Shown: positions 1 through 11,781, counted from the first letter of the stretch. The stretch: DNA of 64,000 bases from Nemertoderma westbladi (GCA_032718475.1 JAUCBJ010007047.1:1-64000); one strand, 5' to 3'. Numbers and translations are program-made. Notes: a model not told the origin generated them from the sequence alone.

Positions 1-112
1 GAGCTTAAATATAAATTCTTATAAAGTATGAGATAATAGTGAATATTGCACAAAACGACACGAGGCTATAGGCATTTTGGAAGTCCAGAGAAAAGTACCA
101 ATTACTTCAAAC
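1..112 (+). mobile_element. Penelope-like element, copy A, 5' fragment
   Basis: These bases match, with few changes, the reverse complement of 7880-7990, which is the 5' region of PLE copy B. The element continues at 5711 after a large insertion. Homology runs to the window edge, so more may lie outside. No reading frame is claimed for this piece. Confidence 0.75.
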
Positions 113-842
113 CGTCACCTTCAAGGCAGAACCCCCTAAGTCGATTTTTGTTGTTCTGAGATAATCGATAAAAATTGTTTATTTTTTAGAGAGATGCCTC
201 AGTTTACTTGTTATTGTGTTTTTTGACAACTAAATATATATAGAATTCATATAACTAAACTTTCAATTTGATTTGGAATCACCTTTGAAATATATTGCGG
301 TTTTTTACATAGGTTTTTTATATAGGTTCAAACTTCTACCACCCTAATTGTAAATCCTTTGAATCTGATACTTTCTTTTTTAACGGCATTAAAAATTGGA
401 ACGCTCTGCCTAATGAAATAAAAAACCTAGATAATCAACATTCTTTTAAATCTGAAGTTAAATCTCACCTCCGTGTGCAATGTAAAAATAGGTACAATAG
501 TCCTACAGTAAGTTATTATTTTATTAATTATTTACTATTTATACTGTAATTACGTTTTATATTAAATTGTTCTGTACATTACATCTTTATCGTTGAGTCG
601 GACATTGTCACGCTCTCGGTAAAGTTGTACATGTACATAGTGTAATTACGTTTTATATTGGTTTTAGGTTAGCGTAGTGTAATATTGTATTTGTAACCAA
701 GTAACATAAAGGACCCCCTTGCAAATAAGCTGCAAAGCTTTAGGGGTAATCCAATATGTTATGTTGGACAATACCTTTATACCGGTACATTGTTTGGTGT
801 ATTTGTTATTGTTTTTACATAATGTATAAATAAATCTATCTA

Positions 843-1001
843 TTTTTGTAAAAATTCTGACTTATGGTGTTTTGCCAAAACAAGGGGGAACACCGTTTTC
901 TGGTATTATCCCGTAACTATACGATAGTTACGGGGTATTGCCTAGAAAACAAGTTATCCTCAATTTGGCAAAACACCATAAGTCCGAAGTTTTACAAAAA
1001 A
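843..1001. mobile_element. Foldback (MITE-like) element
   Basis: Two arms of about 38 bp (843-880 and 964-1001) are inverted copies containing the motif GGTGTTTTGCC. Between them a perfect 11-bp inverted repeat with a 3-nt loop sits at 910-934. There is no coding capacity. It is nested inside the larger transposon. Confidence 0.6.
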
Positions 1002-1854
1002 CACGCATAATATATCAAATAGTAGCCAGGACGTATCGTGCGTCCTTAATTATTTAGTGCGTAGTGCGCACGTAATACATGCGCACATTTGTTATTAGCT
1101 AATACGTGCTATCTAACATGTTAACTAGCACATGATCAGGTGTTAGTATTACCTGTAAACGCAATAATAACAAATAAGCACATACAATATAGCTAACACA
1201 CTTGCGCACATGTTAGAATTTTTTGAATTCTAAATTCTAAAGGGCTCCATAAGTTTTTGATATTTTGGTATTAATTGCTTCTAAAATAAGTACGGGACTG
1301 TATTTAGAATCATGTATCAATACAAATTGGACAAACTGTAGCCAAATGCAGAACTATAATAACAAAATTTAGATTCAAGCAAACGGAACTTAAGTATAAA
1401 ATATAGCCATGGGTGTTACTCTACAGTAAGAAAAAAGTCTAGCTTACGTCATGACGAATAATTAAAGACTGTTTTTTCTACAGTACGTGGCAACATTTTG
1501 ACCAACTCTAGGCCTATCAGCAACTATCAGCACTACAATCGATTTGGTATTTAATTTTTAATATGCCTTAGTGCCTGATGAGTAAGCCTACTAACAGTGG
1601 CCCAAGTGGCCATAAATACTAGGTAGTATCTGAGGGAATAAGACCCAATTTCCTATTTTATAGTTATCAGCATCTTGGTGAGCATGTCAGGTTGCCGATC
1701 AAGTTGCTCTATGTAAACGTGAAGTTTGTTACTGTAAAATATGCCTCATATAACGGAGACTGAAAGTTAATGTTACTCAAATTAAGTTGCTAGTGGCTGA
1801 CCAAGTTGTCCAAAACGTCCGGAACCCTATAGCAACTTGAACACAAACATTAAA
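1002..1854. other. Non-coding spacer inside the transposon
   Basis: No gene is seen. A near-palindrome around 1107-1132 (GTGCTA...TAGCAC) and scattered short inverted repeats with GCGCACAT motifs are visible. Confidence 0.4.
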
Positions 1855-2085
1855 TGAGGGACAGATATTTATCAGCGCCACAAACATTGATGTGGGACAA
1901 ACATTGATGGGGGACATAAACATTGATGTGGGACACAAACATTACTGAGGGACACAAAAATTAATGAGGGACACAAACATTAATGAGGTACACAAACATT
2001 AATGAGGTACAATAACATTAATGGGGGACACAAACATTAAACAAGGGACAGATATCAAAGGGCACAAACATTGATCATGGGCACT
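1855..2085 (-). repeat. 19-bp minisatellite, inverted block
   Basis: About ten degenerate copies of the complement of GTCCCTCATTAATGTTTGT. The same unit forms the large direct array starting at 2456, so the two blocks face each other across a 370-bp spacer. Confidence 0.75.
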
Positions 2086-2233
2086 ATCGCCCTTCGCACT
2101 TAGTATGAATCATGTTACCACCCATACACATACAATATATTACAGTATTACAATTCTCATTACTGTTAAGCAATACAATAACAACAATAAATAATAATAT
2201 ATTAATCTCACCAAACCAATAATCTATCTTATT

Positions 2234-2291
2234 ACCAATTGATGGAAAGGATCAGGTTACAGAGATGGTTTTTCTAACCAAAACAATAAGC
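2234..2291 (+). repeat. Single copy of a ~65-bp dispersed repeat
   Basis: It begins ACCAATTGATGGAAAGG and ends AACCAAAACAATAA. It matches the three tandem units at 9581-9782 and an inverted copy at 44061-44121. Confidence 0.6.
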
Positions 2292-2455
2292 GATGTTGTT
2301 ACTAATAAGGGAATGAGTAAAAAAAATGATGAACATGAGGGGGAGACAGGAATGGGGGAGGGGGGTAACATGAATGGTGGGAGTAGGAGGTAAATTGAAA
2401 ATATGGGGGTATAACAGACGGGGGGGGGTGCGTAGCAGCAAAACAGGCAGCTGAA

Positions 2456-5090
2456 CATTGTCCCTCATTAATGTGTGTCCCTCATTAATGTTTGTGCCCT
2501 CATTAATGTTTGTGTCCCTCATTAATGATTGTATCCCTTATTAATGTGTGTCCCTCATTAATGTGTGTCCCTCATTAATGTTTGTGTCCCTCATTACTGT
2601 GTGTCCCTCATTGATGTTTGTGTCCCTCATTAATGTTTGTGTCCCTCATTACTGTGTGTCCCTCATTAATGTTTGTGTCCCTCATTAATGATTGTGTCCC
2701 TCGTTAATGTTTATGCCCCTTATTAATGTGTGTCCCTCATTAATGTGTGTCCCTTATTAATGTTTGTGTCCCTCATTACTGTGTATCCCTCATTAATGTT
2801 TGTGTCCCTCATTAATGTTTGTGTCCCTCATTACTGTGTGTCCCTCATTAATGTTTGTGACCATCATTAATGATTGTGTCCCTCGTTAATGTTTATGCCC
2901 CTTATTAATGTGTGTCCCTCATTAATGTGTGTCCCTTATTAATGATTGTGTCCCTCGTTAATGTTTGTGCCCCTTATTAATGTTTGTGTCCCTCATTAAT
3001 GTTTGTGTCCCTCATTAATGTTTGTGTCCCCCATTAATGTTTGTGTCCCTCATTAATGTTTGTGTCCCTCATTAATGTTTGTGTCCCTCAGTAATGTGTG
3101 TCCCTCATTAATGTTTGTGTCCCTCATTAATGTTTGTGTCCCTCATTAATGTTTGTGTCCCTCATTAATGTTTGTGTCCCTCATTAATGTTTGTGTCCCT
3201 CATTAATGTTTGTGTCCCTCATTAATGTTTGTGTCCCTCAGTAATGTGTGTCCCTCATTAATGTTTGTGTCCCCCATTAATGTTTGTGTCCCTCATTAAT
3301 GTTTGAGTCCCTCATTAATGATTGTGTCCCTCATTAATGTTTGTGTCCCTCATTAATTCATGGTGTCCCTCATTAATGTTTGTGTCCCTCATTAATGTTT
3401 GTGTCCCTCATTAATGTTTGTGTCCCTCATTAATGATTGTATCCCTCATTAATGTTTGTGTCCCTCATTAATTCATGATGTCCGTCATTAATGATTGTGT
3501 CCCTCATTAATTCATTGTGTCCCTCATTAATGTTTGTCTCCCTGATTACAGTGTGTCCCTCATTAATGATTGTGTCCCTCGTTAATGTTTGTGCCCCTTA
3601 TTAATGTGTCTTCCTCATTAATGTTTGTGTCCCTCATTAATGTTTGTGTCCCTCATTAATGTTTGAGTCCCTCATTAATGTTTTTGTCCCTCATTAATGT
3701 TTGTGTCCCTCATTAATGATTGTATCCCTCATTAATGTTTGTGTCCCTCATTAATTCATGGTGTCCCTCATTAATGTTTGTGTCCCTCATTAATTCATTG
3801 TGTCCCTCATTAATGTTTGTCTCCCTGATTACAGTGTGTCCCTCATTAATGTTTGTGTCCCTCATTAATGTTTGTGTCCCTCATTAATGATTGTATCCCT
3901 CATTAATGTTTGTGTCCCTCATTAATTCATGGTGTCCCTCATTAATGATTGTGTCCCTCATTAATTCATTGTGTCCCTCATTAATGTTTGTCTCCCTGAT
4001 TACAGTGTGTCCCTCATTAATGATTGTGTCCCTCGTTAATGTTTGTGCCCCTTATTAATGTGTCTTCCTCATTAATGTTTGTGTCCCTCATTAATGTTTG
4101 AGTCACTCATTAATGTTTGTGTCCCTCATTAATGTTTGTGTCCCTCATTAATGATTGTATCCCTCATTAATGTTTGTGTCCCTCATTAATTCATTGTGTC
4201 CCTCATTAATGTTTGTCTCCCTGATTACTGTGTGTCCCTCATTAATGATTGTGTCCCTCATTAATGTTTGTGCCCCTTATTAATGTGTGTCCCTCATTAA
4301 TGTGTATCCCTCATTAATGTTTGTGTCCCTCGTTAATTTTGCCCCATTAATGTGTGCCCCTTATTAATGTGTGTCCCTCATTAATGTTTGTGTCCCTCAT
4401 TAATGTTTGTGTCCCTCATTAATAATTGTATCCCTTATTAATGTGTGTCCCTCATTAATTTATGTCCCTCATTAATGTTTGTGTCCCTCATTAATAATTG
4501 TATCCCTTATTAATGTGTGTCCCTCATTAATTTGTGTCCCTCATTAATGTTTGTGTCCCCCATTACTGTGTGTCCCTCATTAATGTTTGTGTCCCTCATT
4601 AATGATTGTGTCCCTCGTTAATGTTTGTGCCTCTTATTAATGTGTGTCCCTCATTAATGTGTCTTCCTCATTAATGTTTGTGTCCCTCATTAATGTTTGT
4701 GTCCCTCATTAATGTTTGTGTCCCTCATTAAATGATTGTGTCCCTCATTAATGTTTGTGTCCCTCGTTAATGTTTGTGTCCCCCATTAATGTGTGTCCCT
4801 CATTAATGTTTGTGACCCTGATTAATATCTGTGTCCCTTATTTATGAATGTGCCCTTGATTAATGTGTGTCCCTGATTAATGTTTGTGTCCCTGATTAAT
4901 GTTTGTATCCCAGATTAGTGTGTGTGTCCCTCATTAATTTTTGTGTCCCTCAATAATGTTTGTGTCCCTCATTAATGTTTGTGTTAATGGTTTGTACCAC
5001 TTAATGTGTGTCCCTCATTAATGTTAGTGTCCCTGATAAATATTTGTTTCCCCCATTAATGTTTGTGTTCCCTCAATGATATTTGTGTCA
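2456..5090 (+). repeat. 19-bp minisatellite array, about 2.6 kb
   Basis: Well over one hundred head-to-tail copies of a 19-bp unit (GTCCCTCATTAATGTTTGT) with 17-bp and other variants. A higher-order pattern is visible: a block containing CTCCCTGATTAC followed by variant units recurs near 3535, 3825, 4000 and 4210. The small open frames across it are by-products of the repeat. Confidence 0.95.
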
Positions 5091-5204
5091 TGGCCGCAAT
5101 ACAAACCAGTATATAAATGAGAAATTACGAGATTTTGCAGGTTATTGTTTCTGATTTAAGGGGTTTTGCCAGGTGGACTGAATTTCATCGTTCATCGTAT
5201 CAGG

Positions 5205-5481
5205 CGTTCCACCTTGGTGCAGTGGTTGCATTGAATTCACATCTCCCGTAGGTCGTGGGTTCGATCCTCACATGGGCCAGGGCAGTTTTCCTTTCGGCAC
5301 GAATGCTTTAAAGGGACCAGCCAGGGCTCATCTCTGCCTTGCATCCTTAAGTGGTAGCTAAATGAGTACTGGAGTTTCCTCCGGGGAGTAAAGTTCTGGG
5401 AGGACCGCACTGGAAATAAGTCGTCAGACTTTGTGCGTAATCCCTGGCCAAGCGGCCGAAGAAAATTTACTTTTTCTACTT
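5205..5481 (+). mobile_element. tRNA-derived SINE, copy 1
   Basis: The head has an A-box-like TGGTGCAGTGG and a B box GGTTCGATCC, so it resembles a Pol III tRNA promoter. A body of about 200 bp ends near GCGGCCGAAGAAAATTTAC. A close copy lies on the minus strand at 43660-43940, and a diverged relative lies at 15040-15230. Confidence 0.85.
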
Positions 5482-5710
5482 CATATACTTGAATTTACGG
5501 TGTTTTGCAAGCCAATTATTGACTTGTGGGGTTCTGCCTCGAAGTGGGCATAAGTTACGGGGAACTGTCTTTGGATTATAACTCAAAAATGGCTGGTAGA
5601 AAAGCTTCGGGGTTCTGCCAGACGAAAAAGCCGATATCGAATTACCCAAAAAGTCAAAAACATTAAAATCGAAAAAAATCGACTTAGGGGGTTCTGCCTT
5701 GAAGGTGACG

Positions 5711-6164
5711 AAACCTAACTGACGTTGAGTGGGCTGTTAACGAACTGCGAAAAAATGACTCAATTATAATTCGCCCTGCTGATAAAGGAAATAAAAACAG
5801 TAATATTAAGACAAGTCAGAATACATATAAAAAATGGAAAATATATTAACAGATATGTACTACCCAGTTTAAAGAATTAGAAAAAAATCCTGTAACAACC
5901 TACGAGAGACGGGTTAATAATACATTACGCTCATTAGCTAAGAACGGACAGATCAAACTACACTACGTACAAAAAGTGCATACCATTCTGAGTTGCTATA
6001 TACCTATGGTATTCCCAAGGTCCGGAATAACGCACCAGGGGGAAACATAGCTAAATTAATTGCGGGGGTGCTACGCGGGTACTCGAGTCAAGGTGCATCA
6101 TATGTAAAAAATTCAACTGATTTTATTGATAAAATAAAAAAAGTTGTGCCAAATAATAATGACC
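5711..6164 (+). pseudogene. Penelope-like element, copy A, N-terminal RT region
   Basis: Continues the fragment at 1-112. The translation shows the PLE N-terminal motif IIIRPADKGN and then a YGIPKV motif followed by a segment ending FIDKIKKV, as in Penelope-like reverse transcriptases. Homology to copy B stops at about 6164, where the sequence joins the inverted 3' end of copy B. Frames are broken, so it is dead as a gene. Confidence 0.8.
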
Positions 6165-7993
6165 TACCATTAAATTGGATTTTATTAATTTTTCCTGCGC
6201 TAAAGTTGTCTACCTCAACTGAAACCCGTTTGTTTATTGCTTGATGTCCTAACTTCTTTATATGTAAACTCTCGAGAACTAAACCGTGGTACAACCTACT
6301 TTCTCGTCCTATTACTTTGGCTTTATGGAATAACGGGACATGTTCCTCCTCTAATAAATGTGCCGCTAACTCTGTAGCTTTTACTCTCTTGTGTCTTAAG
6401 TCGCCATCATGTGAGCTAATCGTACATCTAATGGGTATTTACTTTGTCCTACATATACTTTAACGCACTCACACGGGATGGCGTAAACAATCCCCCTAGG
6501 ACTACTGTCAGGCTTGTTACCACTCTGTATGTATGACGCCAGGCTACGGCCCATTCTTGAAAATTTTATAATAATATTATACAGTATAATAATAATAATA
6601 TAATATTATATTTCCTACACAACCATTCCAAACTCTTAGTGACATTTTGTACATACAGCAATGCTATGTTCATTTCAGGTTTTTCCCGTGGTTGTTTGGA
6701 TATTGGATTTTTAATTGCATTATTTATTTTCCTTTGTGTATTGTATATGATACGTGTCGGATACCCGTTGCATTTTAGTGTATTGGCTAGGTTATTTTGG
6801 GTTTTAATTCTATTAGATTCTGTGGAACATAGTCTATTAGATCGATAATATAGGCCTTTGCATATACTTTGCTTAATCCTAGGGTGATGATTTGAATTAA
6901 AATTAAGATACCTATTCGAATGTGTTGGTTTTTGATATACTGTGGTGCTTATCGAACTAGAACTACCCGGGTGGATTGTGACCAATGTATCTAAGAAGGG
7001 GAGGCTGCCGTCTTCTCGCTGGTGTTCTACAGTGAATTTCGCATCGCTATGAAATTAATTTAGATTATTTAACAGTCGGTCTACCTCATCTTTATTAACT
7101 AAACACCATGTGTCATCCACATAGCGTAGCCACACTCTAGGTAAAGTCACCAGCTCAGCAGCTCTCCTTTCTAGACTGTACATAAATGGACAACTAAGTA
7201 TTGGGGAAATGCGATTCCCCATAGGCAAACCTTTAATCTGAGAAAAACATTTGTCCTGAAACACAAACGCTGTTTGGTTTAGGACAAGGTCCAACAATAT
7301 ACGAAAAGTATCAACATTTATCCCTGTTCGGTGTGGATAATGTGAGATAACATCCATAACTACCTATCTAGCCCCCTCTACCGGGACATTGCCGAACATG
7401 TTAATAACATCAAAACTGATTTGTAACTCATTATTATTTGGCACAACTTTTTTTATTTTATCAATAAAATCAGTTGAATTTTTTACATATGATGCACCTT
7501 GACTCAAGTACCCGCGTAGCACCCCCGCAATTAATTTAGCTATGTTTCCCCCTGGTGCGTCAGTCCGGACCTTGGGATTACCATATGTATACGACAACTC
7601 AGAATGGTATGCACTTAACTTTGTACGTAGTGTAGACGTGATCTGTCCGTTCTTAGCTAATGAGCGTAATGTATTATTAACCCGTCTATCGTAGGTTGTT
7701 ACAGGATTTTTTTCTATTTCTTTAAACTGGGTCGTACATATCTGTTAATATATTTTCCATTTTTTATATGTATTCTGACTTGTCTAAATATTACTGTTTT
7801 TATTTCCTTTATCAGCAGGGCGAATTATAATTGAGTCATTTTTTCGCAGTTCGTTAACAGCCCACTCAACGTCAGTTAGGTTTTTGAAGTAATTGGTACT
7901 TTTCTCTGGACTTCCAAAATACCTATAGCCTAGCCTCGTGTCGTTTTGTGCAATATGCACTATTATCTCATACTTTATAAGAATATATATTTA
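6165..7993 (-). pseudogene. Penelope-like element, copy B: RT plus GIY-YIG endonuclease
   Basis: Reading from 7993 down, the translation gives PADKGN, YGNPKV, SFDVINMFGNVPVE, then GLPMGNRISPIL and the catalytic RYVDDTW, then VYQKPTHSNRYLNF. These are PLE reverse-transcriptase motifs in order. The RT part stays in one frame but is interrupted by stops at about 7364 and 7055. After a short TA-rich insertion (about 6575-6610) another frame holds IPCECVKVYVGQ, the GIY-YIG endonuclease signature, and its C-terminal part to about 6165. Stops and frame changes make it a decayed copy. The GIY-YIG domain points to the Penelope/Neptune/Poseidon group of PLEs rather than the EN-less Athena or Coprina types. 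Confidence 0.88.
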
Positions 7994-8304
7994 AGCCACA
8001 GAATCTACGACAACCGGTTACCAATTCATTATCTGATTCAGTGATTGATAATGGCTGCGATCTGCAGTTGAAATATATTTCTCTTATATATACTTTATAC
8101 CTACCGTACTGCCATACCGTTTCGAATTTTATATATTATATAGTACCTAATATACTGCTTGACAATTTTTATAACTCCGAAATAAACTTATTATTTTATT
8201 ATAAAAGTTAATTCTAAGTAAAAGTCATAATGGTAGAAATCTACCTAAAACGACGTGAGTATTTATCAATAAGTTACCAGGCGCCATCTTACAAAATGAA
8301 ACAA
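7994..8304. other. Intergenic
   Basis: AT-rich sequence between the PLE and the tRNA gene. Nothing recognisable was seen, although homology to copy A may extend a little beyond 7993. Confidence 0.4.
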
Positions 8305-8376
8305 CTCCCCGACCGGGAATTGAACCCGGGTCTTGCATGTGACAGACGCAGATACTAACCACTATACTATCGAGGA
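8305..8376 (-). tRNA. tRNA-Asp (GTC)
   Basis: The 72-base minus-strand gene folds as a cloverleaf. The acceptor TCCTCGA pairs with TCGGGGA and is followed by discriminator G. The anticodon stem TGCGT/ATGCA encloses a loop with GTC. The T arm carries GGTTCAATTCC and the A box is TAGTATAGTGGTTAG. No intron and no encoded CCA are seen. It closely follows the usual animal tRNA-Asp pattern and looks functional. Confidence 0.95.
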
Positions 8377-9205
8377 GCCCGACAATCATTCCCTGATTAT
8401 AAAATAAAATAATTGTAATGCTCTTTTAAAGGAAAATGAAAATTAACTTAAAATGAACAGTTAACTTTTAATTTTACATAGGTATGTAATACAAATAAAA
8501 TAAAAATCCACTGTCAAATTCAACATTCATGTTTTCAGCGGATCTGCATTTATCTTACTGACTGACTGGCGCTATTTAAAAATTTTATAAAGTAGTTGAT
8601 TGACATTCACTGCCATTTCCGGAATGGTTTAAAATATTTTATATCCGATCTGAAATAACTGTGATATCTCATGCTCTTGTACATCTTTTTCGTGCAGCAG
8701 GGGAGCCTGTGCTGGTCTATGGCCGTTCATGCTGGCCTCCAACAGCTGAAAACACCATATGTCTTTGGACAGGTTGTTGTGCACAACGCTGCCAATAATT
8801 ACAGTAACACATAAGTATTGAGTTGTTATATAACTAAGGCAATCTATCATTGCCAAAACCTAGCATCGCCCTGCAGAGCCTAAAGCTTGCTGGGCACTTA
8901 ATTTTCCCCGGCAGCCAATTGCGGGCAGCCAATGAATTTTGACACAAACAAAATTCATAAATACAAAATACGAACGATGATTTTAAGTGTGTTTATAGTG
9001 AGTATAGAATTTGACTTTGATCTGAAAAGTGCTGACATTGTTGGAGTGGAGGCAGAAAACTGTCCCTTTTAGTTAATTGGTAGTCAAGATTCATCCGTTG
9101 ACCGCCACGTCTGTAGTGTAGCTCTGGTTAAAAATAAATCCTCATTTGCTAAAATTTGCGTTATATTTTTATAATGGCAGTGATTTTTTATGTCCTTTTA
9201 TTTGA
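8377..9205. other. Intergenic
   Basis: No supported gene. A 75-codon minus-strand open frame at 8629-8856 has no recognisable motif and was not called. The short direct repeat GGCAGCCAAT occurs twice near 8910-8930. Confidence 0.4.
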
Positions 9206-9235
9206 CTTTTTTTGTCCTCCTTTTTTTACGAATTG

Positions 9236-9446
9236 TGCATAATGACTTTTGTTGTCCCTTTAATGACTTTTGTTGTCCTTTTAATGACTTTTTATGTATG
9301 TATTTCTTCAAACTGTCAGACTGCTGATTTCTGGACTGTCAGACAGTTGATTTCAACATGCATTTGCCAAAACATTCAAACTTTGTTGATTTCTGGTCTG
9401 TCGGACAGTTGGTTTCACTATGCCTGTGCCAAAACATTCAAAATTC
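9236..9446. repeat. Two short tandem repeats
   Basis: A ~21-bp unit with ATGACTTTTGTTGTCC occurs about three times (9238-9295). It is followed by a ~75-bp unit with CTGTCAGACAGTTG and CCAAAACATTCAAA repeated about twice (9310-9446). No coding function is inferred. Confidence 0.6.
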
Positions 9447-9580
9447 CATGATTTATAGACTATGAGCTAGATTTCCATATGCGCCTGTGGTAAAAGTAAA
9501 ATTTTATAGTTTGAGGTTGTTGTCGATAATCAATTACCACATGACGTAGCAAAACACTCATTTTATAGCCAAAAACAATT

Positions 9581-9782
9581 ACCAATTGATGGAAAGGAGC
9601 AGGTTAAGGCCGGATTTTCTAACCAAAACAATAAACTGTCACTTTACCAAATGAAGGAAAGGAGCAGGTTACAGAGGCTAGCCTTTCTAACCAAAACAAT
9701 AAAGGGTCACTTTACCAAATCAAGGAAAGGAGCAGGTTACAGAGGCGGGATTTTCTAACTAAAACAATAAACAATCACTTTA
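9581..9782 (+). repeat. ~65-bp tandem repeat, three units
   Basis: Three head-to-tail units contain GGAAAGGAGCAGGTTA and CTAACCAAAACAATAAA. The same unit occurs singly at 2234 and, inverted, at 44061. Confidence 0.8.
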
Positions 9783-10030
9783 TCTTCCACAGTAAACCCT
9801 TCCACTCTGTTTCCTAAAGGAATGCCTGTTCACCACCATGGTTGATCTTCCATAGTAAACCCTTCCACTCTGTTTCCTAAAGGAATGCCTGTTCACCCCC
9901 ATGGGTGATCTTCCACAGTAAACCCTTCCACTCTTTCCCAAGTTACCTCAGTTCCCATTTATCTACTATCAAGGATGAAAGCCAGGGTTGGGCTAGACCG
10001 CACCATTTAAAACACTGTTCCCAGGCTCTA
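9782..10030 (-). repeat. 63-bp minisatellite (about 2.5 units) plus SINE-like flank
   Basis: The unit contains CTTCCACAGTAAACCCTTCC and CCTAAAGGAATGCCTG, the same as the array at 12637-13495. The flank after it (about 9950-10030) matches the flank at 13495-13585. Both blocks are therefore pieces of one repeat family. Confidence 0.8.
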
Positions 10031-10285
10031 TTGAGTTGGAGCTCATTATTATGGAATAATTATTTCATAAGATAAATAACCATCACCATAAATAAAAATA
10101 AATGAAAACAATGGGTTCGTTAGGTATCTTTTAAATCTTTATATAATAATTCGATTAGACATGTACGTACATTGCAGATGATTAGAAGCGAATGATATGC
10201 TCTATATTCAATATTCATCCAATTTTTATATTGTAATTTGCACCAATATACTATAGTTAAATCAGTTTTAAAGTTTAAAATATTT

Positions 10286-11279
10286 TCATTTGACTTTTAC
10301 CAACATTTTCCCAATATTTTCCCCTTTGAATAATCCACTGAATGCATTTGGAATGTTCTCGAATCCTTCCACTATCGTTTCCCGGTTATGCAAACAGCCT
10401 TGTCGCACCCAACCAATGAGACGATCCACAGCCAGCTTGCAATCATTGACACCCCAGCGATTCAACAAGAAACCCTCCATTCGCAACTCATTTCTTATCA
10501 TCATGGGTTGCATTAACACGCCGGTAGGTGGCACAACATCGTTATAGCTAGAAATTGCACCACACAAAGCGACCCGTCCCCTTTTATTCATTTGAGCAAC
10601 AATTGAGGTGGAATTAGGCCCTCCCACATTATCAAAGAAGCAATCAATTCCATTTGGTGCCACTTTACGGAGACATGCTGCAACCAATTGTGTCTTGTAG
10701 TTAATGGTATGATCGAAGCCTATTGATTCCAACCAATCAACCTTATCTTGACTACCTGTTATACCAATCACATTCGAGCAGCCGATGTTTTTGGCAATTT
10801 GACCGACTACACTTCCAACTGCACCACCAGCACCATTCACAATCACCGTTTCGCCCGGTTTCGCCTCAGCCACATGGACCAATCCAAAGTAAGCGCTCAA
10901 TCCAGTTAGACCCAAACAACTCAAATATAACGACATCGGTATATCCTGAAGTTTGTCGACTTTTGTTAAAGAAGTAGGAGTGGGGTAGTCCGTGGTGGTT
11001 ATCCTTCCACCCGCAATATGAAACAACGTGGCTTCCTACTGGATAGTTCGGATGTTTCGATTGTATAACTTCAGCTAAAACGGATCCCACCATATCTACA
11101 GGGAGTGTCTGTCCTTTTAAGTACACTCTCTGGTAGGGATCCACTGACACAAACTCCGACTCTATCAGAATTTCTCCGTCTTTCAACTCAGGTAAATCCA
11201 CATCTTCAATAGCAAAATCAGACTGTTTGGGCATTCCATCGAAATGGTTTTTAAGTATCCACTTTCGAGCTCGAACCAT
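10286..11279 (-). pseudogene. PTGR1: PTGR1-like NADP-dependent alkenal/prostaglandin reductase, one frameshift
   Basis: The MDR-family reductase reads from ATG at 11279 to a stop at 10286. PTGR1 enzymes reduce the double bond of 15-oxo-prostaglandins, related lipids and alkenals with NADPH in the cytosol. The N-terminal half begins MVRARKWILK and contains the substrate-domain motif SVDPYQRVYLKG. The C-terminal half has the nucleotide-binding loop GAGGAVGSVVGQIA, then CFFDNVGG and RVALCGAIS, and ends near IGKMLVKV. Total length is 994 nt, 331 codons plus one base, matching the usual ~330 residues. The frame changes once, between about 11020 and 10980, consistent with a one-base insertion. There is no intron. 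It may be a recent retrocopy or pseudogene, or an intact gene with one assembly error; the rest is undamaged. Confidence 0.85.
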
Positions 11280-11781
11280 GTTTCTTTTATTATGTATTTT
11301 TTCTTATGTAATTTATTATCATTTATTATGTATTATAATTTATACAACTTTATTCGAATAAAACTACACCTTGTTGGTTGAAAACTTTAATTAATAATTA
11401 ATAGTTTATAATATATTATAATATTATATTACAATAATTATAATATAATATAATATATATTAATGAATATTTAATTGTTTATTAACAAAGATAAGTTCCC
11501 AATCGTTTTTATTAAAATTAACTAATGATTACTTATGTATGATAGAGCTTTATTTTTAATAACAACTATATGAATACAAATTCAAACGGGAGAATAGTTG
11601 CAGAGTAAGGAAAGTGGGCAACAAATAAAACAATAACTATTTATTTCACTGGGTATAGAAGAAGGTAAAACAGTAGTGGAGCATCATGTTAACCGACAGA
11701 CCACAGTAAAAATAATTCCACATCCACATGTGAGAACAGTTCGATAACACCTTATTACAACAGATCGTGTAATAAAACAAT
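11280..11781. other. Intergenic, AT-rich
   Basis: Upstream of the PTGR1-like gene on its strand. Very AT-rich with TAATATA runs around 11390-11470. No gene was seen. Confidence 0.4.

Larger units (their letters stand above)
113..5710. mobile_element. Large non-autonomous DNA transposon inserted in PLE copy A
   Basis: The two ends are near-perfect inverted repeats of about 38 bp, beginning CGTCACCTTCAAGGC at 113 and ending with its complement at 5710. They are flanked by a 4-bp direct duplication AAAC (109-112 and 5711-5714). The PLE sequence resumes directly after it. No transposase reading frame is visible inside. The interior holds a foldback element, a long 19-bp minisatellite in two orientations and a tRNA-derived SINE. 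The superfamily is not established; a 4-bp duplication fits only a few superfamilies. Confidence 0.7.

Noticed and set aside
2252-2522. Two small antisense frames next to the 19-bp array
   Set aside because: Low complexity, in or beside tandem repeats, no homology features.
2456-5090. Possible CRISPR-like regular repeat
   Set aside because: Units are contiguous without unique spacers; it is a eukaryotic minisatellite.
5205-5281. tRNA gene candidate
   Set aside because: B box and A box are present but no proper acceptor stem or cloverleaf; it is a SINE head. The same applies at 15040, 13595-13665 and 43870-43940.
8629-8856. 75-codon minus-strand frame near the tRNA
   Set aside because: No motif, no splice or start context; it is within the range of chance.
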